Below are positions 56,821-64,000 of a DNA stretch of 64,000 nucleotides, piece after piece; position 1 is the stretch's first letter, and each line of letters starts with the position of its first letter. The notes below the pieces were generated by a model that saw nothing but the letters and a program-made list of their open reading frames with translations, was not told where the DNA came from and did no database searches. Where the stretch lies: the NCBI GenBank assembly GCA_008933995.1, contig WARS01000026.1:5284501-5348500 (forward strand), in the 5' to 3' direction. Source of the DNA: Datnioides undecimradiatus (lineage: Eukaryota; Chordata; Actinopteri; Lobotiformes; Datnioididae). The translations under genes and the position numbers were made by a program.

Positions 56821-59800
56821 AGGTGATTGTCCATGAAGTACCTGGTCAGGAGTTGGAAGTGGAAGTTTTTGACAAAGACCCAGACCAGGATGACTTCCTG
56901 GGGAGGTAGTTTATTCATTCTCATTCATTTACTCTGTCTCTCTGTGCTTCTCATGTCACATCCACCTCTGCTACTGCCATGTTGGGACGTGATTCTGTTG
57001 AAATGTGGACACCTCAGTCTCTTTGTGTTATGGCTCCATCGATTCTCTCTCCATCTTTCTTTATCTGTCTCTGTTTCAGGGTTAAGGTGGATCTTGACAT
57101 TGTAAAGAAAGCCAGAGTTGTGGATGATGTGAGTAGTGATATTTATGTTTACCCTCTCTGAGGTTTTGGTGCTCAGTATTTAACCACAGCAGGCATAAGA
57201 ATATAGTTATTACATTTTCAGAGTTAAGCAGAAACCCTGTTAGCATGTGACACTGCAGAGTCCATGTGCCTCCTCGTGATCTGCTTTGATCTTCCCCTGT
57301 CCTGCCACCCTGTCCAAGCTCCAAGAAATCAGCCAAATGAGATAAAATGTGTGCTTAATGAGCCCTGTGTTTTTGTAAACAGTGGTTTAATCTGAAGGAC
57401 GTCCCATCCGGCAGCGTTCACCTCCGGCTAGAGTGGCTCTCACTGCTGTCCTCTGCTGACCGACTGAGTGAGGTGAGTCTACGGCACAGGCCAGTAGTAC
57501 TGAATCTCTTTTATACAGTTATGCCATATTATTTATATTACTTTACTTCATTTTATTTGTTTATTTTTGTTCAGTATACAGTATAGTAAGAGAGGAAACA
57601 ATAGAAGAGAAGGTAAAGGCACATGGAAATGTTGCATTTACATTGCACACAGCAGTAACAACAATCAACGTGTCAAAAATAACAAAATAAAAAATTACCT
57701 CAAATATTTGAGTTTTACATGTAAAAAATCCTGTAATTTATAATAATTATAAGAACTTTTTTATCTGACAATAAAAGATTCTTATGTTCTTTTATTATCA
57801 AACAAAGACTCAAAGAGACAAACATAAAAACTAATTACTCAGAGGTGCAGAGTTGAATAAATAATGTTTTGTAAAATCACTGATAAAGAATCACAGATTA
57901 CATTCTAGCAACAATCTGATGTGGTACCAGTGTTTTTGATGAAGTTTTATGCTTTTACCTGATGTATGTCGTTTTATATGAGCATACATACGAGGTTTAA
58001 TTGTCTTTCCATATTTTTAGGATGTTTATGTAGTTAATGTTTAAATCTCTGTGTTGTTTCAACCAACTGGAAAACACAAAAAATGAAGTGGAAGTGAAAG
58101 TCAACCTAAGAGTAATCTAAAACCATCTTCACTGACTTATTATCAATAGAGTGAAAATGGTAAAATTGGTGTTGGTCACTGTTCGGGCTTTGGACATTCA
58201 CTGTCTAATGTTCCTTTAATGCTCTTTGTTTCCGTTATTTTTCTACCAGGTGATCCAGAAGAACCAGAACTTGACCAGTAAGACCGCCGATCCTCCCTCT
58301 GCCGCCATCCTGGCCGTCTATCTGGATCAAGCTCACGAACTGCCTGTAAGATTGTTATTATTAAAGACTCTCTCACGTGGGTTGCATTCAGATTTTCTCC
58401 TGTTACCCACACCTATGTATTTAATATGTCTTAGATGAGAAAAGGCAATAAAGACCCAAGCCCAATGGTGCAGATTTCCATTCAGGATACAACTAAAGAG
58501 AGCAAGGTAAGTATTGAACCTTTTTCTTAGTAAATCAAATCAATCTGCGAGCATAATGACTGTTTTTCCCTCTCTCCTACAGACTTGCTATGGGACCAAC
58601 AGCCCTGTGTGGGAGGACGCCTTTACCTTCTTTATTCAGGATCCTTGCAAACAAGACATTGACATTCAAGTAATTCATTATGAGTAATGACTCAACAAAC
58701 CAATTAAGTCAGGTGCAAAGATTTTACATACAAATACTCCCAAGTTGTCGCGGTGGTTAGCACACTGAACACCTTATTGATTTTCTCTCAGGTTTGAATC
58801 AATTTCTTCACTTATTATCAGACATAAGAGGAGCACCGTAACTGAACTCTCTTAATTTTAACCTGTTTATAGCCCTGTCCATGATATTTGCCTTTGCTGC
58901 TGCTTTTCTCCTAACGCCACTTCCTCTGCTCCTGTGTTGTTCAATCAGGTAAAAGATGACGACCGCGCTCTGTCCCTGGGCAGCCTCACCATCCCTCTGA
59001 CCCGCATTCTGGCGAGCCCTGAACTCACAATGGACCAGTGGTTCCAGCTGGAGAATTCAGGTTCTGCCAGCCGTATCTACGTCAAAATTGTGCTTCGGGT
59101 TGGTATTTTCGACTTTGACTTTGACTCTTTTCTGTGTGCACACTCTTGTGCAGGGGATAGTGAACTAAATAAGTAAGATGTGGATTCATGGCCTGTTTTG
59201 GCTCTGTGAAGAGGACTTTGAAATCTGACCAGCTCCTGAAGGACCGCTGTGGCCTCAGGCACATGCTTCAGTATCGCTCCCACAACTATCCCTTCAAAAC
59301 CTCCAAGATCTCAACTTTAAACTCACCATGACTGTGTGTTTGTTTTTACATGGAAATCAGATCCTGTTGGCCATAGTACAAGTGGATTCAAGAAGATACC
59401 AATGAGGTTATTAAGTACTCAAGCATGTGCGCCCACAAAGTTGAATCACTAGATTCACTACATGAATTCCTAAAACTTAACTCCTCCCGTTTACATGCCT
59501 GAACATAGCACAAACCTAAGATGAGACCATCCACACATCGTCTTTCTGCTTCATCTTTCTATCCTTGTTGTGATCCATGTGGTCCTGATGAAAGAGTCTT
59601 CTCCAGTAATTCATGGCTTTTGCTGGCCATAATTACCATTATTTGTTTCTGACTAGGTTTTGTGGCTCAGTGATGACGCCACGCCTACGACTCCGTCTCC
59701 TAGACCTTCTTCCTCTGGGTCCGGAATGGGTCAGGGAGGAATCATGTCAGAGCTGAACCCTATGGGCCCCGGGGGGTTAGCTAAACCTTCGCCGGCCCGA

Positions 59801-62800
59801 CCCCAGCACACCACACCTGACCCAGAGTTTGCAACAGAGGTAAAAACAGTTACCTAGAATCAAACAGCGCCAGCGCTCAGCACACACTATAGAAGTGTTA
59901 CCTGTCCTTGTTCTCCCCACAGGGAGTGCTGCGTATCCATCTAGTGGAGGCCCAAAACCTGATAGCCAAGGACAACTTCATGGGGGGTATGGTGAAGGGC
60001 AAGAGTGACCCTTATGTGAAGATTCGTGTGGCTGGTATCACTTATCGTAGCCACACCATCAAAGAGAACCTCAATCCCATCTGGAATGAACTCTATGAGG
60101 TATCAAATTAATGCTTCAGTAACTAGTTCTTCTACTTGAGGGATGAAATTATTTAAATTTAGATTTGACATCTTCTGTTATTTAGGTGATTTTGACCCAG
60201 CTTCCTGGTCAGGAGATCCAGTTTGAGTTGTTTGACAAGGATATCGATCAAGACGACTTCCTTGGACGGTGTGTCCTGAGTTTACAAATTAAAACCTTCA
60301 CAGCTTATCTGGCTACGTGGAGGGGAAATTACTGACTGAGTCTTGTTTCTGCAGGTTCAAGCTCAACCTACGAGATATTATTGGCGCACAGTTCATCGAT
60401 ACGGTATGTAACAGATATCCAACAAACCAATTTAAACAAATAATATTTACATTACTGATATTTCTGTGCCACTCTTGTTACAGTGGTACACTCTAAATGA
60501 TGTGAAATCGGGTCGAGTTCACCTAATCCTGGAGTGGCTGCCCAGAGTCTCTGACCTGCCCAGACTGGATCAGGTCAAATATTTACTCTCTTTGTTGTTA
60601 TTTCTTATTCTCTTTTTATGTGGAACATAGTAATTGTGCTAAAATTAAAATGTTCAAGTTCAAAAAAGGATACAATTAATTGAGTGATAATAAATATTAT
60701 TAAAGTAAATATGTAGGAAATAAAATAAAGATACAGGGAAAAAAATTTAAAGAGCATATAAAAAAACTTAATAAGCAAAATCACAACCTTGATGATCACA
60801 GGTTTAATATACAAGATTACAAATTAATAATTATCTATCTTAACTATGTGCCATATGTGGTAGCAAAAAGGTATTGGTTACTGCTGTTGTTCCCCCTGTC
60901 TGTAAAGGCCTTAAAGCAATCCTAGCATAGTGCATCCCCAAAGAAAACTTGAAAACACATCTTTGTTATTGCACAAAAGGTCTTGGTTAAACTCTCACTC
61001 TTCCTCCTCTTTTCTCTGTGTGTGACTAACTTCCCACTTCCTGCAGATCCTGCAGTACCAGGCCCAGCAGTCGTACCAGAACAAGGTTGTGCCATCAGCA
61101 GCTTTGCTGTTTGTGTATGTGGAGCGTGCACATGGCCTGCCGGTGAGATCATAGCTATGGGTCCTTGGGGTGCTATTTTTTGTTTATTGTTATGTATTTT
61201 TTTTCCCCCTAAAGAGTGCAGAAGTACAATTGTTGCCTTTAATGGCAGAGTGTGTTGTGTCCCAATACAGCTGCTGGTCATGTTTTAAATTAAGTAAATG
61301 CTGTTTGTGTGTGATTTCAGTTAAAGAAGAGCGGAAAGGAGCCAAAAGTTGGGGCTGAAATTCTCCTCAAAGGCATTTCACACAAAACCAAGGTATGGTT
61401 GTGACATCTTATTTGAGGTTGCAAATGAAACAAAAGAAAACTGCTGATTGAGTTCATCCTGTTCTTTGTTTCCCAAGATTTGTGAGCGTTCCACATCCCC
61501 TCGATGGGACGAAGCTTTTCACTTTTTGGTCCGTAACCCCAGAGATGAAACCCTCACTGTGAAGGTGAGAGTCATTACTCTATTTCTGCAGATTAAAGAA
61601 ATTAATACAATTTATTAGGTCAGAAAATGACTGTCATATATGATGAAAGGCAAAGTCTAAAAAATGTTTGTGTATGGGCATGTTTGTTCCTAGCTCTCCC
61701 ACAGTTGGGGTCAGGCCCTTGGGTCATTGACACTTCCTCTCAGCGAGGTGCTGGTTGAGCCTGGCTTGGTGCTGGACCGCTGGCTTAACCTGGATGGAGC
61801 GCTGCCAGAAAGTCAGATACTACTGAGGGTCACGCTCAAGGTACTGACAGTACATCTGCTTATTTTAGACACTGCTGTAATCAATAACCTCTCAGGCTTT
61901 AACAGCAGTGGTAGTTAGTTTTCACTACTTTTCACTACTTTAAGTCCTTCTACATAGCAATTCTGTATACTTAATTAATTATTCAGACATGTAGACAATG
62001 GTTATCACGCAACAGTAATTATTTCTTTTTCTGTAGCTCTTGGACACTCAGCTGGCAGTGTGTCGCAAGGCTCCAGGAGATACAGGTAGTGACGCCAGTG
62101 GAGATGAAGTCATTCCCAGATGGGTTCCCTCCCACTTAGACATCCGACAGAGGAGTGCATTCTCCATGTAAGTCACAGCCTCCACTGTAAAGACAGTTAT
62201 CAGTGTAATATATGTTTTCGAGTTTGTTTCCTCTTGGTTTGTGTCTTTTTTGTCCAATAATCGAGTTACCCTCACTGTGTCTGCAGACAATGTGATAGCG
62301 CAAACAGTGCTGGCCAGGTGAAGCTCACTGTGGGCTACTCCATTGAGGAGAGCAGACTTTTCATCATTGTTCACTCCTGCAGGTCTCTATGTGACATTCG
62401 TTACCTCTTTACCATCGCATTTTTGTCCACTGTGGCACCATGAATCAACACATTGTCGTGACTGTGATTGCTGTGATACACCCACAGAGCTCTGGCGGCC
62501 TGCTCTAAGGACGGTGCAGATCCCTATGTTTCCTTCATCCTGCTGCCTGACAAGAAGGCTACGACCAAGAGGAGAACTGCCACCAAGAAGAGAGACCTCA
62601 ACCCAGAATTCAATGAGAGGTTAGACAAACCAATGAGGCAGTCATGATTGTTAAGAAAGTAGGAGGATGTTAATTGACCCACCTCTTTTTGTCCCTTTCT
62701 GTAGGTTTGATTTTGACTTCTCTCTGGAGGAGTCTGCACAGAGAAGATTGGACCTGTCTGTCAAGAACAGCGTCTCTTTCATGAGCAGAGAGAGAGAGCT

Positions 62801-63152
62801 CATTGGCAAGGTATATATCATTGCTTGTGTCTGAAATGCGCACAGTGCACACAGAAACATCACGTAACTTCCTCAGCGATATGCAACAGACACCAAACAT
62901 GCAGAAATGTGAAACATCATCTTTTTATCTTCCTTGTTTCCCTCAGTTGCAGCTGGACCTGGATCAAATTGACCTCAAGACTGGTGTCACACAATGGTAA
63001 TAATTTAAACTAATTGTCACCAAAGTTGTGTGATAACAGAGTTGTATCAACAAATTCAAGGTAAAAAAAATCGCTTTCTTCCAGATAACTTAAATAAGAA
63101 ATTGTGCCCTTTCTTTTCTTCCAGGTACGATCTGGTGGCAGAGACCAACTAG
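50457..63152 (+). CDS. esyt1: Extended synaptotagmin-1
   Basis: Complete 31-exon gene encoding 1083 residues (human 1104). ESYT1 is anchored in the ER and tethers it to the plasma membrane in a calcium-dependent way while its SMP domain moves lipids. Exons: 50457-50786, 51744-51785, 53444-53578, 53833-53906, 54150-54222, 54313-54402, 54521-54576, 55826-55946, 56152-56328, 56823-56905, 57080-57128, 57383-57472, 58250-58345, 58435-58506, 58583-58669, 58949-59098, 59657-59839, 59923-60099, 60186-60268, 60355-60403, 60484-60573, 61047-61142, 61321-61392, 61478-61564, 61694-61840, 62037-62167, 62287-62382, 62488-62619, 62705-62810, 62947-62996, 63125-63152. A hydrophobic hairpin lies at about 42-71, SMP at about 117-295, and C2A to C2E follow from 308, 445, 637, 770 and 950. 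Asp-rich calcium loops (KSDPY, FDKDPDQDDFLG, FDKDIDQDDFLG) are present in C2A and C2C. The fish a or b duplicate was not determined. Confidence 0.97.
51398..51450. repeat. (TG)n microsatellite
   Basis: TG run of about 25 units with one interruption, in esyt1 intron 1. Confidence 0.95.
56789..56819. repeat. (TG)n microsatellite forming a splice acceptor
   Basis: About 15 TG units run straight into CAG, the acceptor of esyt1 exon 10 (exon starts 56823). No ordinary pyrimidine tract separates repeat and exon. Confidence 0.95.
58747..58800 (+). mobile_element. tRNA-like SINE fragment in esyt1 intron 15
   Basis: The stretch GTCGCGGTGGTTAGCAC followed about 25 bases later by CAGGTTTGAATC resembles the A box and B box of the tRNA-derived heads of common fish SINEs. 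Only the head survives and it has diverged, so this is a short old fragment. Confidence 0.5.
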
Positions 63153-64000
63153 AAGAATCAGCTTCAGTACTATATAACATTAAGTGTTGCTTCTGTGATC
63201 TGTGATTTATGTGTTTGTATATTCAGCTTAAATGAAAATTTCCACTGTCACTGAAGAAAAAAAGTCAATGAAACATCTGCTCCATAAAAAGTCCATCAGT
63301 ATTTATGAGAAGAAACTTTACCTGTAGCTTATCATCCATAAAGTGTTCACTGTGCTGAATTCACACTGTCCTGGACAGTAGAATATTTTGGCTGAATGAT
63401 GTTTAATAATAATGCAACTATGTTGCACAACCTACCAAGTTTATATGTGTTCAAAAGACCTATTATATTATTATATATATTATTTACAAAAGGGCTCATG
63501 CTGTGGTGAACATCCTACAGTATGACAGCATTTTATGGATTTACAACATCCAACAGACAAAGATTTCTTTAAATTTTATTTTTTACAGTCCTCCAATAAT
63601 TCCCAATATTACTTTGTTTATATACGTTTATATTATTGCCTTAAGTATTACAAAACTGTGCACAATTTATCAGTGTTTATGAATTATGTTCTAAATGAAG
63701 TTTTCTATGTTTTAACCAAAGCACTCTTGAAGTTGCTTTTATAAATCAAAGTATTACAAACCTAGACCCTCAGATTTACCCCTGAACACAGAGGTATGAT
63801 ACTGTAAGCAGAGTCTAAATCACTGTGCTTTTATGAAGAGAAAACTTTGTAGATCCTGAAAAAACACATCGCTGGTGTTCCTACACACACGCTTCCTTGT
63901 GTTTGTATGTGTTTGTAGTGCTAAATGCAACAGGCTGAAACTGTCGGCCATGTTTATGCTCTATTTTTTTCAAAGGAAAAACATTTATGACCTTATAAGA
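63153..64000 (+). other. esyt1: esyt1 3' UTR and flank
   Basis: AT-rich sequence after the esyt1 stop to the window edge. No canonical AATAAA stands out, so the transcript end is unknown and may lie outside the window. No further gene is visible. Confidence 0.4.

Overview
This window is vertebrate genomic DNA, almost certainly from a teleost fish. It carries seven intron-containing protein genes with GT-AG splice sites. Their protein sequences match vertebrate Wnt, ARF, ErbB, PA2G4/EBP1, RPL41 and extended-synaptotagmin families. Introns are compact, and CA/TG microsatellites and fish-type transposon remnants are present. No bacterial, viral or CRISPR features were seen.

Layout: wnt1 lies on the minus strand (2984-6626), head to head with wnt10b on the plus strand (9989-12183), with about 3.4 kb of shared regulatory-looking DNA between the start codons. 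All remaining genes are on the plus strand: arf3 (17056-18169), erbb3 (23332-36358), pa2g4 (37637-42623), rpl41 (44436-46256) and esyt1 (50457-63152). Every gene is complete. I rebuilt each coding sequence exon by exon and checked that the phases close: 370, 426, 181, 1460, 392, 25 and 1083 codons before the stop.

The order joins two human 12q13 blocks (WNT1-WNT10B-ARF3 and ERBB3-PA2G4-RPL41-ESYT1). In human these are several megabases apart; here they are adjacent. The human neighbour ZC3H10, between RPL41 and ESYT1, is not visible here.

The genes do not form one pathway. The Wnt pair encodes secreted lipid-modified ligands. ARF3 is a Golgi GTPase. ERBB3 is a neuregulin receptor with a pseudokinase domain. 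PA2G4 (EBP1) is known in mammals to bind ERBB3, and its gene lies 1.3 kb downstream. RPL41 is a tiny ribosomal protein. ESYT1 is an ER-plasma membrane tether.

Transposon traces are a LINE 3' fragment in wnt1 intron 1, a decayed piggyBac element with TTAA target duplications in rpl41 intron 2, and a tRNA-like SINE scrap in an esyt1 intron. The most interesting observations are: an enhancer-like block downstream of wnt1; an ERBB3 pseudokinase with DYG in place of DFG as well as HRN; an eight-exon internal duplication in esyt1; two 3' splice sites abutted by TG repeats; the piggyBac insertion; and an unassigned coding-like stretch between arf3 and erbb3. I did not find a convincing previously undescribed system. 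The locus looks like a well-conserved vertebrate gene neighbourhood.
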